Assembly: GCA_905178155.1 (NCBI GenBank)
Contig: CAJINV010000003.1
Span: forward strand, 4,153,253-4,217,252
DNA: 64,000 nt
Direction: 5' to 3'
Source of the DNA: Amoebophrya sp. A120
Lineage: Eukaryota > Sar > Dinophyceae > Syndiniales > Amoebophryaceae
Notes under the pieces: generated by a model
The model's input: only the letters and a program-made list of their open reading frames with translations
Told to the model about the DNA's origin: nothing
Databases searched by the model: none
Shown: positions 11,612-24,700 of the stretch, in pieces
Position numbering within the stretch: position 1 is the stretch's first letter
How the letters are laid out: the number at the start of each line of letters is the position of its first letter
Translations under genes and position numbers: made by a program

Positions 11612-12795
11612 TTATGTAAGTAGCGGAAGCTACATGAGAGTTGAATCAGTATGTTGATGTGGTCACCTTCCGGCAACACACGACACGACTTCTGTTTTAT
11701 TGTCCTTTCACTCCTGTATCAATATGCATGCTCAGGATCACGCCAGTCACGGAAGTTGGGTCATGGATGCCCATGGTCAAGGGTGCCCTCGCAGATCTAC
11801 TAGCTAAAAAAAAATTGAAACACATGAACTCCTCGGGGCCTTGGTCTTGGTTTGAAGTCAGTGTGACAGATAAAGGGATTGGGAACGAGAAACCTCAGTT
11901 TTCGAGTGTGTAGCTAAGTAAAAGAACCTTCTCACATACACATCCCTCGGTTGATCATGAAAATTCCGGGATCTTGTTTGCATCCTCAAATAATGGGGTC
12001 GACGTCGAGACCACGACTACGAGCATTTATCATGTCTGAACAGAAAAAAAAAAAAAAGATCCCGTGCCGGTCTGATTCACGGACGACGAAACACAGTCAC
12101 ATTTTTTTCGAACACGACTACATCTACATGATCATCGGAGCATTTACATGCAGACCCACTTTCGCAGGAGCCCGATCTTCGGCACGATTGCCGTACAAGC
12201 GGTCTCGCCGAATTCATTTTTATATGCAGAAGCGAATTGATATACTGTAGACAATGTCAATGACGGCACACGTTATTGCCGCATCTTCATGGGTTCCACC
12301 TTCTCCATATCGCTATACTCCATCCTCGGTCTGAGCCACCAGGCTTCTTCTTCTACTCTATCGTCTCATCACGCGTAAGAAATGCGAAACCGTTCCTTGC
12401 CGTTGCTCTCTGTACTACGTGTGCGTATTGTTCAGTTCCAATCCGTTGTTTATGGCGTATCATAATTTTCAGTTTCATAGCATTCTGGTATTCTCGGGAT
12501 AAATTGTGCGGGCCAGAATGGTAAAAAAGGCAAACTAAATTTACTTTCGCATTCGCTTATGCAAGGTTCATTATATTTTCACCTAAACTTCGTCGCATCT
12601 CGTCTGCGTCTCTCCAACCACTCTAGTACAAGCATGATCGACAGATCGAAAGAAAAGTTCTTCATCCTATATCAATTTGCACTTCATCATCTTCAGCCTT
12701 ATGTATTTGCAGAAGTTCAGCGGCTTTGCCACAGCCAAAATCCACCAGTTTCTGGCCAGTCGCATTTTCGACTGCGTCTCTCAGATCGTCGCGGC
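11612..12795. other. Intergenic region, transporter 3' side to rhomboid 5' side
   Basis: About 1.2 kb without a supported gene. It is AT-rich with poly-A runs (12043-12056). It should contain the 3' UTR of the transporter and the promoter, and perhaps a leader exon, of the rhomboid gene: a GTAAGT string at 11616-11621 on the plus strand is in the wrong orientation for that gene. No tRNA or repeat was seen. Confidence 0.5.
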
Positions 12796-15700
12796 TTAGC
12801 AACCTCCCGCGGCAGCGGCGCGTTTCTTTTGCGCCGCAGAGGACGAAGTTTTCTGCACTTTGCTGGAAAGGAGCTCCTGGGCCGCTTCGTTGTCCGTATC
12901 GTAGACTTCTTCGGCTTCCTCATCGTCCTCGGTGTGTGTGTCTTCCGCTGGCTGGTTTTTGTCGCCCATGAGGCGGAAGATGGACATGAGGATGAACCCC
13001 AGCCCGATGGCGCCCACCGCGATGAACAGCTGGACGTGGGTCTGGAGGGAATGGCCCGAGAAGAAGTGCCACATCAGGACGAGACAAATCATCAGGTTGC
13101 TCGGGATGTAGAAGATGTTGTACAGCGTGGCCCGAATGTCCTCCGGCACCATGCTGGCCTTCACCCCGCCCATGGTGGGGAAGTACATCCCCACGGCCAT
13201 CTCGAACAGCACGAAGCCCGTGTACATCACGATCTGCAGAACCAAAACCGTTCCGCTCTGGTCCATCGGCGTGTCGGGCAAGTACAGTTGGGTGTCCGCT
13301 TGCGGAAAATAAATCGGGGCCACATACAGGACGGTCGCCGGCAAACTGAGCCCGAAAGAACCCAACAGCATCACCCAGCAGGCGAGGGTCTTCCCGCTAG
13401 TGCCGCGACTCAGGAAAACATTGCACAAACACGAACCGATCAAGTAACCTGAAAAGGGATTATATGAATGGAGGGTGAAAGTCAAAACATGAAAATTAGA
13501 CGCATGAAGGATTGCTCGTGGGAGTCATGATCATCCATATATAATTAGCATGTTTTCTTTCAGATAATTACGAGTTCGCATACTCTAAAACTCGTCATAC
13601 GGAAAAAGCGATTATCATATTACCGCTCAACAGCGTCGCAAACAGGATGGGCTGCTGGATGTTGTGCCGACTTGCCGGAAGGTTGAGGTAACTGTCGATC
13701 GTGAAGAAGGACGCGGTCCAACTGCAGACGAAGAGGTACATGCTGCCCTCGAATAGCGCAACGGAGAGGCCGAGCAGCAAAATTCTCCGATCCTGTGTGA
13801 GGAGTCCAAAAGACTTTTTGATCGACCCCAGCGTGCCCAGGGCATCCTTGTCATTGCTCTTTCTTGTGTCGGTGTGCGTGCTCTTCATGCTGAACACGGA
13901 GGTGCGCGGGGCCTGTGCCAAACTGTCTTCTTTGTCCTTGTCTTCGACGGCATCCGCGGTGCCTCCGTGTGCGGGCTTGTCTTTCGCCGTGGTCCAGGTG
14001 AGGGAGATGATCAAGAACCCGATCACCATACAGGCGAACATCAATGCGTACACATACAGCCGCCCACCCCAATTCACGCTGAAATGGGACATCTTGTTCT
14101 CCTCCGGCATCGCCGGCCCTACGGTGTAGATCTTCGTTCCGGCGAACATCGTGATTCCCTGCGAGACCAAGCCCGCAAGGATCGCGGACACTGACCCTCC
14201 GAAATACATCCAGCCCAGCGAAGAACCTGTTGTGTGAAGCAAAATAAATAAATGGTGCGAAGACAACCATAAAGAGAGCGACATGTTGCGCTCTCGGTTA
14301 CCTGATTTCTCGTCGAGGCGATTCACGAGTGCGAGTCGTGGTCCTCGTCCTGCTCTTCCTGTTGCTCATCTTATGCATCACAAAAGATCATGCTGGAGCA
14401 TAAATAACGTACCAAGTCTTTGTCCGGAATAGCCGCGCTTGAAGTGCTCCTGCACGTACCAGGCCTCGAATGTTGTGAAGAGGAGACGGGTCGCAATCCC
14501 GTTGGTAAACTGTCCCAACGCCAGGATCCAGTAGTTGTTGAAGAAGAACGAGACTGCCATCAGGCCGTTCCTGTTTTAGTTTTTGGTGTCGAAGGTCATG
14601 AATTTGAATCGTCACCAAGACCATAAGCAGCGTTTCCTGCAGCCTTTGTATTTAATATCAGCAGAGGTATACAGCAGGCATCCGCATCAAGAAGGAACGT
14701 TGCGAAATGAAAGTAAAAACAAGTGTGAAAAATTTTTATGCCAAGTACATGATGCAGTAGAAGAGGCAGGCGGTCCTTCTTCCGACGGTATCTGCCACGG
14801 ATCCGATGAAAACGCCAAGAATGACAGCAGTGGCAAACCCGAAGACCATGAACTCGTTGAAGTACTGGCGTCTGCCGGTGGGATCGCTCCAGCCATAGTC
14901 GTCAACGATGATCTCAAAGATCACCGTGCCGTTCAGCCAATCCGCGAAAAAGCAAAAATACCAACCGGCCAGGTACAGCAGCTGGAACTTGCGAAAACCG
15001 TCGGTCTTCTTTGCCGCACCTAGTAAGGAAGTTACTTATTCGGATAAGAACGTAAAATAAAAATTTGTATTTCAGCAAGTCGGGCATAAACAAACTGGGA
15101 TTACTTACGTGTCAGAGACAAAGCAGCTACTGAATTATTGTGCTCTGGTTGAAAGTTTCCCAAATTCAACCTGAAACTCCTCCTGTGACTATGTACAACT
15201 AGAGAGACCTGCCAGAAGCAGAGGCGGGATGAACTACAATATTATGTATATGTTCTCCGCAGTGCCAAAAAAAAATAGAAATACCATCTGCCTCGATATC
15301 GGTAACCGCTTCCATTTCGGCTTCATCCTTTCCGCAGTCCGGACGCTCCTTGATCCCGAGGAAGACCGCGAGCACAATCACGACGGCGAAGAAGACCCAC
15401 AGCGTTGTATGTTGGGATTTGGCCGCCCAGTTGCTGGAGTCCGTGTACAGGCCCCAGAATTGCTCTTCTTGTTCGCGGTTCTCAGGTTGGTCCTGACCTG
15501 CGGGAAGTGCCGCAATCTCGCTCTTCGCCGCAACCGCTCGCAGGACCTCGCTCGTGTCCGCATCCACAGAGACCAACATTGATGGCTCACAACAGCTCGC
15601 AGATCGCTCCAGCACCACTTTTTGTAGCGGCTGCGGGTTCTCGCCGTTCACTGCAACGAGGAAGTTTGTGATTTCAAGGTCCGGGGTGTTAATCATGTTC

Positions 15701-16766
15701 CCGGTTAGTTCGGCCCAAACGTCGTCGGGGATGGAAAGTGTCAGGACAGAGGTAGAGAACCGCCCCTTGACAAACTGAAACTTCGAGTCGGAATCCCCCT
15801 CAATTCCGCGCCACTCCGTGGCACCAGCGAGGAAGTGGCTCTTGAAGATGTTGTTCTGCTTGTTTTCGACATCTTGCTCTGTCTGCGAAAAGGTCTTGGG
15901 CGCATTGCTCGGATCCACGTTGCGCTGGCTCTGCTCGCTCTCCAGCCTGTTTTATTTGAAAAATTTATGGATTTGCTTCTTCTACTTTTTTTCGGCTAGA
16001 GGTAGACATGGGGATGGGTCTGTGCCAGCGCTCTTCTGGCGAGTGTCTTTATTAACTGCTGGCTCACATTCACATACCAGATCTTGAGAAAATCATCAAA
16101 TAAAAGTAACGAGTACGTTTGCCAGAGTTCGTTCGGCTTTTCCGCGGCGTCCTTCTTTACTTCCTTCGTATTATCGTCCGTGACAAATTTTAAGAGCAGG
16201 GCGGACTGCATGTTGCGGGGCTTCCACGAGGCCATGACGAATCCAACGTCTTGCGGCTTGTCTCCTCCGGTGAAGGGACCAATTTTCTTTTCGTGGCTGT
16301 AGACCCACTCGGCGAGATTTTTTGTCGCCTGCACACTGGCAGCTTGCATGTTGACAGCTTCCACAGTGGCCAACACTTCTTGTGCTAACCCGGTGTCCTG
16401 TCCACCCTGCGTGGCTGGAATCGTCAACCCAGTGACCACACTGCCCGTCTTGGTCAAACCGACCTGGACGAAGGGCTTGAAGCTGCCAGCGTCGAACTTC
16501 TGGGCCTTCAGCCGGCCCAAGAGAAAGAAGCGGTGGCTCAAGGCCTTTCCATAACTGGCACCCAAATCCAAGACTTGGAAGCCATCCTCCAGCTTTCCGT
16601 CCTCCGTCACGGAAACAACGTAACGATAGTTCCAGTTGTGGGGCTTTGCGACCCATCCGCTGGGTGCGCTGGCTTTCGTCGGCGTTCCGATGTAGTACTG
16701 CGAGGCGGCCAGACAGGTGCTGAGCAACCAGCCCTGCAAGACCAAAATCGCCTTTGCGATCATCAT
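12796..16766 (-). CDS. MFSD5-like major facilitator transporter with lumenal N-terminal extension
   Basis: Seven exons: 16766-16008, about 15939-15285, 15198-15109, 15019-14749, 14570-14413, 14226-13624 and 13448-12796. Phases agree at all junctions except the first, which is uncertain by a few codons; the total is about 1062 residues. The last ~600 residues match the MFSD5 (molybdate-anion transporter) family: a first membrane segment (LWVFFAVVIVLAVFLGI), FADWLNG, SVADTVGRRTACLFYC, LLFTTFEAWYVQEH, a middle loop, ALFEGSMYLFVCSW, and VPEDIRATLYNIFYIPSN. An unusual ~430-residue segment precedes this: a signal peptide (MMIAKAILVLQGWLLSTCLA) followed by a soluble domain of unknown type. The cytosolic tail is acidic and Lys/Ala-rich. 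Substrate is unknown; molybdate is only the family precedent. Confidence 0.82.
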
Positions 16767-16859
16767 ATTTTTGTCTTCGATGTAACAATGATTATTCGGC
16801 AGTTCCCCTCGTTCCCGGGAACTACAGAAAGGGAAACGAAAGCTCTTGCACAAAAATAC

Positions 16860-17889
16860 TTTTCAAGCGGCTCTACTTTTTTCTCAGAAAGCAAAATTTG
16901 TTTAAACGTCAAGTCGTGGTTTTATTCGGCTACCAAACTATTGAATGTAGATCGAAACGTGGATCGTCTTCAAGTCACAAAGCACAAAGGCGGATCGATT
17001 GTTGTATACTCGTGGTAAGTATGCAACTTGTTGTACAGTCTAAAACTAGTTGGAAGTTTCTAAACTAGACCTTTACTTTGTGCTTAGGTGTTCTGGGTTC
17101 GCAATTTTGGTCTTTACAGACGAGACAAGGTCACCCTCAAGACCTTGTAGTCCACTAGAGCCACAAAACAATAAAAAGCAACAGCCTGTGAGTACCATTC
17201 ATCACGCAATTGAAGTTGGAGCCACATGAAAAGAAAATGAAAGGAAGACGCTTCCCCATGCGAAAAGATGGAGCGTCGAAAAAAAATACCAGTGGATCTT
17301 GTTGATGCGAACCTGCAGGTCAGATTTTTCTGTTTCTGATCTTCTCGTGCACTTGGCAGTGTCGCACTGCATATTTTTGATCAGCATCTGATACAGGTAC
17401 AGTGTTTTGTTCATCATCATCTACGATTTTGCTTTTGGCCTTCATCGAAATACGAGCGCAAATTTCAATTTATGATCGTGCAGATTATTTGTCTGCTGCG
17501 TGGTTTTTTTTTCTAATTCTATACTTCGTAAGTATGGAACCGCGGATCTGTTTGACCTCATGTATGGAAGGATCGATAAACTTGTGCATATTTCCATTTC
17601 ATCTTTGGTCAGGTTTTTCTCCATCTTCATGCTACCACGCTACACCGTACAAAGCACAGCATGCGAACAGGCACTGAATCTTGTTTGTTTTTCGAGGACG
17701 CCTCACCTTTTCTACATGAAATTAATCGAAGCGTCGCGCAAGCAAAGGAGTGAAGAAGGACCTCGTGCCTCTGCGTCCCGCACAAGACGCAAGCGAAATT
17801 CAAGATTTGATTTCTGGCCAGTCATGATCATGCACTGCAACAGCCGATGCCGAAATTGCCAGGTGCACGAGGAAAAAACTGCCGGTCTT
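16860..17889. other. Intergenic region, DHHC gene 3' side to transporter 5' side
   Basis: About 1 kb, AT-rich, with scattered short frames on both strands that show no composition bias or family match. I see no gene, RNA or repeat here. It presumably contains the acyltransferase 3' UTR and the transporter promoter. Confidence 0.5.
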
Positions 17890-20876
17890 TTATTTCAGCA
17901 GGCGACGATGCTGTGGATTATCGTCGTCGGCGGGTAGCTCGTCGTCTTCGTCTGTCAGTCTCGTGTAATGCACTCGCCACCTGACGCCGTCGCCTGAGGT
18001 GAGGAAATAGAATAGGTATAAAAAAGGTCTTTTCTGTCGGTTCTTTCTGGTGCGGCGTCCACGCACGAAGATGGGGGCCACACTTGCGATTGGGATTGCT
18101 GACAAATAGAAATGCTCTGTTTTTAAAGAAGTTTCGCATTGATTTGAAACGATTTCTGTATCTGTGGTACCATGCGGGCGAGCGTTGCTCATTGGTATTG
18201 GTATCCACCACGTAAGGAGATTGCTGCCAAACACCTGCTCCCAGTTTCGCCGGTAACCCACATCGTATTTGCTTTTCTGCCCATCTTCGCGCTCCAGATT
18301 TTCAATGGTAGTGTAGTTGATGGAAATCAAGCGAATGTGGAACTTCATGAAGTTTGTTAATGTGCAGCCGAGAAGCGTTGCGGCGCCCTGCCCTATCAGC
18401 ATACCCTGAATTTTCAGTGACAGCAGAAAGTAGAGTTTTGGTGAGTGCAAACTTATCTTCACGCTCTTCATTCCATCCATCAGAAACACAGGAGTTTGAA
18501 GTAACAAACTAAACCATCACTATCCACGTTCAGACACGAAAAAGAGTCGAGAGCAGGCGAGTCGTGGCAGAACACATCAAATGAGAAGCAACCCAATTTA
18601 CCAGATGGCGCAACTGCACGAACTGGTCCAAGCCCCCGGGAACAGGAAAACCGGGCCCGCCTTCTGGAAAAGCCACTGTAAGGTAGCGGAAAACCTGTTC
18701 AGTCGATGTCGATCAAAAAGACAATAAGACGTCGACAAGAAACCTTCATCGTCCAAAAAGGTATTCATGGAAACACGAGCGACATGAAAGAAGAAGGTCT
18801 AGGTCAGCGTAGAAGCCAGTATTGTTTTGTCGTTGTCGTCGTCGTACCTTGTCCAGCGTAATCACCGACCCGTAGACACAGACGGTCTGAAGACACACCC
18901 AGGCGTATATCACGAAGAGCAGGAAGTACTTGCGGTTGTAGAAGCCTACGCAGTTGTTTATCCACGGGCAGTGATGGTCCATATTCAAAACGCATCGTCG
19001 ACATATACTGCAGTGGTGGGTCCTGGAAAAATGGTTGCGCAAAAATTTCTATCGATTTTCAATTTCATTATATCATTTTGTACTTGTAATTCGTATGTCT
19101 ATGTTCTTCATTAACGTATTGCTTTTGCATTTCTCAGTTACATTTCCATTTTCATAACGTGGCCGCGGGTCTGCCACAGCGAGAAGTACGTGTACGTCCC
19201 AGCTGGACATCCAGATACCTGTCCGGCTTCCAAACGTTGCACATTTTGCAGTAGCGCCTTCGCTTGCTCTCGTCGCCCATGTAGAAGCCCCAATTTGCCG
19301 GCACCTGCCCCGGATCCACGACGATAGCGTGGTAGAAGCTGATGAGGAGCAGGACAAAAACGACGTGGAAGACGATGAGCACGACCGTGCCGACGTCTCG
19401 TACGTAGTAGTGGTATACCACATCATAGGTGGACTCGCCCATCACGCCCCACAGAACCGTCCCGCCCTGCTGTAGCTGCCGGGCGTGAAACATCTCTTCA
19501 CTGACCTCATGATCGGCCAGCACTGGGGGCGGTGTAGCAGGGGTTTTTTGGTGTCGGGTAGAGCTGCTAGCGTTGTACTGTGGTCCCAGCTGTTGTTTGG
19601 TGGAGGAAAACCGTTCTGTGAAAAAGCACACGATCTCGACCAGCGCTCCAGACGCTGGGAGAAAACTACCGAAAACAGCAGAGCGACTGATCGCGGAGGC
19701 GCAGTCACCCGAATTGTCGTGCGGTGCTGGCATGCCGCCGGACGAGTCCGCTGGAGTCCGGGCTTTCTTTGTAGAAACGTTGTCACCCTTAGCGCTGTCA
19801 GTCCTACTTCTCTCCTCATCTGGTGAAGTAGCTCCTTCTACCCTTGCGCCTGTGTTGTTGGGCAGGTCACCTGCTGCACCAGTTTGCCCTCCTTGGATTC
19901 CGCTATTGGTAGTAGATTTCGTGCGTGATAGCGCGCTGTCTTCTTGGTGTATGGTACTATTCTCATCTGGTAGAAGCGAAGAGGACGCAGCTCCCCCACC
20001 TCCCGAGGCGTCGTGCTTATTCTTGGGTGCCTGTGAGGCGCTCCCCTCTTGGGCAGGGGGGATTTCGCTCGTCATCGTTGTAGCAGTAGCTGCCGTGATC
20101 GCTGAAGAAGATGCTATGGAACTACCATCTTTTAACTGAATTGAAGATGGCGAGAGCTTTTTATCCGGGCTCTCTTCTGCACTCTTTGTGTCCACCTGCG
20201 CACTATTTTCGTCTTTGCGTGCCGTGGCTGTCCGCAAGTCACTGTGCTTGTTCGGGTCATCAGTTGTACCAGCTGCGTCGGCGTTGCTTGTTCTGTCAGC
20301 ATCGCCATCTATTACTACTATTTCTGCACCATCCTTCTCCTGCGCAAGCGCGCTAGCTGACGGGGAAGGCGCCCTGCTGGTTGCGCCACCGCGTAGACCG
20401 ACAGTTGGTTTCTTATTTGCAGACTGTTGTAGAGTTTCGCTTTTTTGTTTTTCGGAAATCGCGGTGCCGAGTTCTTCGAGGGCAGCACTCGCGTCATATC
20501 CCGTCGCAGCGCTCTCTGCGTCCGCGACCTGATTTGCTGTTTTCCTCCCTTTCTTCGTGTTTGACAGTTCTGCGTCGTCTTCGTCTTCTCCCAGATTTCT
20601 TCGCCTCCCGGCGGAGTAGGGTGTGGTTCCCGAAGCTGGGGGTGGTGCTGGGCGCTGACTGTCACTGATGCTCCGCAAGTACCCCGACCCAACCAGTTCC
20701 ATTTCTGGAATCACAACGACAAACACGAAGGCGCCATAAACGGAGAGAATCATCGCCAACACCGTGCACACGAAGCCCGCGTTGGCGCTGTTTTGTTCAG
20801 GCATCGACGTGCAGCAGTTGTAGAGAAAAAGATGAACTTTTTGTTTCTCATACGCACCAGCACGGTCATCCCTCAT
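17890..20876 (-). CDS. DHHC-type protein S-palmitoyltransferase
   Basis: Four exons: 20876-19219, 19022-18848, 18675-18602 and 18508-17890. The phases close to 842 codons, 841 residues. ATG at 20876. The first splice restores [14 protein letters not shown], followed by the catalytic [13 protein letters not shown]: the Asp-His-His-Cys motif and the zinc-binding Cys/His of the CRD are all present. Transmembrane segments: about 35-60 ([21 protein letters not shown]), a second before VVDPGQVP, a third after the CRD ([21 protein letters not shown]), and a fourth in the last exon. The C-terminal TTIENLE and [14 protein letters not shown] correspond to the TTxE and PaCCT motifs of the family. A long Ser/Thr/Ala/Asp-rich insertion of over 300 residues separates the first two membrane spans. 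Predicted to attach palmitate to Cys of proteins at internal membranes or the cell surface. Confidence 0.93.
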
Positions 20877-21734
20877 TTTTAAGCAGAAATGAGATGCAAA
20901 AGGAAAAAAACGATCTTAGACCACACAACGCAAAAACGTGGACACTAGTCCAATTCAAATACCAATTCCACACATCGTGTTTTTGCCGCATCGTCACCGT
21001 GCCCCTTGTAGCAAGTACAGCTAGAGCTACAGGTGCAGGGACGTATCTTAATATCCAGCTCCCCTCTGCGTAGCCGTGAAAGATTGTCAAACCTACAGGC
21101 TAGCAGGATTCGAGACGAAATGCGGCCGTACCTCCACTACACTTGTTTGGCGTCCATCCATCGTTCGTCATAGTTGTGTTGGTGTTGATTGAATGGGTAT
21201 GAAGGCTGCGTCTTAAAATTGTATAAGTACCTTTGTCGTCTAGCGTAAGTACTTCTACGGAAACGAAATAGAGGTGAAATGTGGTTCTAGATTTTTGGAA
21301 TATCTTCTACCGCGGCATGAAGAAGTAGAAGAAGACGCCGCACGAGGCAGCAACTGCGTCATTGACTCTTTCTTGCGCTTTCAGCCCTTGCGCGATGGAA
21401 TACTACACTCGCTGTTGCACCAGGCGCCCTCAGCAAACGGCATGACTTGACTGTTCATCGCCACGTCGACGTAACCGAATCGTAGTCCGCTGGGTGTCCT
21501 GAATTCATGACCCAGAGGAACCACGTCGAAAACTTTATGCTCATATTCATTATTCATCTGGAAAACAAGAACACTCCATCAGTTGTAGTCAACTCACAAC
21601 AATGTGGCTGTCGCAAAACGGCGGAACGATTTGCTGCTAGCCTGAAACCTGCTTCGTTCCCCGTGCCATTAGCAGCGATGCAGGGTCGCAGAGACGGAGC
21701 AAGGCTTTTTCCAACTCATGGCGCATCTACTTCG
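20877..21734. other. Intergenic region, FkbM-like gene 3' side to DHHC gene 5' side
   Basis: About 860 nt with no supported gene. A 74-codon minus-strand frame (20866-21090) overlaps the DHHC start and has no family signature; it could be 5' leader. GTAAGTACTT strings occur at 21245-21254 on the plus strand, opposite to the gene direction. Confidence 0.45.
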
Positions 21735-24700
21735 TTAGAACGTTATCTTGGGGTCTCGAATGAGCGCCTGTAGAATCTGTTCGTGCCTGGAGAGCGAAGC
21801 GCTTGGCGCGCTCTGGAACGCCGTCTTTTTTGTGTTGAAGAGGAAGTCCAGCCAATACCTTTCCGTGATCTCCTCTTGGGAGAAACCCACCACTAAACCC
21901 TCGGGTGTTGTACACAGATTCTTGGTGAGGAAAAAAGTGAGCGGGGCTTGCCAATAGTGGCGGTGCGTCCGCTTGCTGTAGAGCTCGCACAGCGTTTGCA
22001 GGTCATTTTTGTGCCGAAAGCGGTGGTGAAGCCGTGGCGTTTTCCTGCGTCGCTGTACTCGCTCCTCTGCTTCAGGGGGCAACTCCGGTAGTCTGCCGCG
22101 AATGTTCGCTGCTATTTTTTCCGGATCAAAGTAGTTCAGCGGATCGGCCGAGGATATAATTGCTTCCGAGGTAATTTCTTCCAAAATATTGCCTTTTTTC
22201 TCATCTATCTCCGACGAAGCCTCTGAATTTTTGGTGCTGGTCCCTTTTCTTTCTCGACTGTTCATTTGAGATTCTACCTGTTCTTCCGAACCTGGCGCGA
22301 AGTTGTTCGATCCCGCGACACTGCCAGCTTCGACTTCGTTCACTTCCCATAGAGATTGCGCGAGCTTTTGAGAGTCGTAAGGATCTTGCTTTCCCTGGAG
22401 GCCGGAAGCAGGACGCGAACCCGTAGCGGCGACATTTTTACGACCAGCTGCGCCTTTCTTGCCTTTTGTCGGGACCAAGTCACTGGTGTGCAGTCGATCT
22501 ACAAGCACCATATTCCACCAACCAAAGTAGATGACGTCGTAGCCAAAGGCATTACCCAGCTGCTTGATGGCCGCAGCAGTGGCAATGAAAGCCTTGAAAT
22601 AGCCATGGATCTGCGTTGCAACGCGCGACTCGTAGTCGTTCGCAACGGTGAAAGTCAGCGCCAAAGCCTCCTCGTCCTTGTCTTCATCTTCCGGTTTGTT
22701 TTTTTTTCTATCTGATTCTGAGTCAACTGATGGGCTTGCCTCCGCGGCTGGACCTCCGCGGGCGGCTTGTCCTGTTTCCTCTTGCTCTTCGTGATCCGCT
22801 TCGCCATACATTTGCAACAGCCTCCGATAAGCCTCACCTGCATTGGCAGGCTCCGCTCGCTTGTATCGTGGAATTAGATTCAACCCTGGCGGCATCATGT
22901 GGTCCGGCCAGAAGTAGGAATGGATGTGCTCGATTTGAATCACCTTTGGATAGTAGTACACCGCGTCGTGGTCCCTCCTCTCGTCCTCGTCGTTCCGCAT
23001 GGAACCAGAAGAGGAGCTCCTGCAGGCAGTTGGTGGCGAGAAAAACTGTTCCGCCTCGTGCAACTCGTACTCACGGGTCGCGGTTTCTTCGCTGACAGCT
23101 AGCTCTCTTACGGCGTCGCTTATTCCGCTCCACACTTGGCACACGCGGCGTTTCATCTCGTTTCGCGTGCGATGCTCGCGGATCCTCTGCGAACTTTGCA
23201 AGATGGCCCGCAAAACATGCCAGGAAAACGAGTCGATTTGCAGGACGAGAAATGCGAAGTCGAAGGGCACTTGCCGGCGCGGAAAAACTTCCGCCACCAC
23301 ATTTTCCGGCGATAGCATCTCTGGGTGGTAGCCAATGGCGGAGTTTGCGTGCCCGACGTCCAACATAATTCCGGTCCATTCCGGACTGCGAAAAGTCCGC
23401 AAGAAACGAGCGTAGTGCTCGACTCCAGCAAAACCCACGCCGACATCAACATAGAAATGCTTCTGTTTGATGTCTGAAAAAGCATTCGTGTGCACTTTGG
23501 ATTTGGATTTCATCTCCGAGTCGACGTCATGATCCGCAGTTTCGCTCATCCTCTCGCCGTCTTCTTCCCTAGGAAACGCCAGTTGGAATATCCTGCTCAG
23601 CACGGAGTCCATCTGGTCCTGTGCGTAGTTTAAAAACTTTCTGGTCAGACTCTGCGCTGGGTCGCAGTCATCCCACAAGTCGAAAGGTCTCTTCGAAGTG
23701 AGCAGGACCTGTGCAACACGGTGCATCGCGCCAGCCGCGGTGTCGTAGTAGCTCCTCCACAGCGTGTCGGCCAACACCACGCGGTCCAACCTTTGCTGGA
23801 AGAAACGGCGAAACCGGGTCAGCGGGTCCAGATTGTCGCTCAGCGGTACGATCATCTGTCCGATCGCCTCCCCGCACGTAGGGTAGGTGCCCGCGATCTC
23901 TGCATCGGTCATCTGGTCGGAGTCGATGTCGTTTCTACTGGCGTCATTTGATGCTTCTTGTCCGTTTTCTTCCATTCTACTCCTGTCGCCGTGAAGGTCT
24001 TCTTCGGAGCTGGTGACCTCCACGGGGCTAGTTATGTCGCCAGCTTCTGCTGCCGCAAGGCCCATGCGGTGTTCCCGCTGGATTTCTTCGTTCAGGAAGT
24101 AGTCAAACAGTGGCGCGGTGTACGGAAGCCGCACCGTGTGATTCAGTGCGGCAAAATCCATCACGTATTCTGAGGAGATCTGCTCATTAGACGAGTCGTC
24201 ATTGAGCCGGAGTTCTTCTGTTCCTGCTTGTATGGCGGTAGTTGCGAGCCCCCCGATTTGGCGTTGGACGAAGCCAACGTCAATACCAAGCTGTCGAAGC
24301 GCACTTATCAGACCGTCCGTCGCTGCCTGAAGAGTTGGTTCCCCTTGCTCTTGGTCCTGGTGCTGCGCGAGAACCGCTATTTCGGATTTTGCCTTTGGCT
24401 TTTTGTCCACTTTTTTCGTCTGCTCCTCCGCTACTCGGCGAATTTCCTTTTCCCAACGAATGGGCTGGTCGATCGCGATGCGGTGATAAGCGGAGTGGAA
24501 TCGGTCCGGGTCGTGAATCTTGTACATTACCTCGGCTTGTACGGCCAGGGCCGTGTCGTAGAGAAATTCGCAAATTTCTCCGATGGTTTGCGGCCACCAG
24601 GCCCGCTGCAGCTGCACGCTGGAGGCCTCGCTAGGCAGTAATCGGAAATCCAGGCCGGGAGGATGAACATCATCTGATCGCCCCGCTTCATCTTCGTCGG

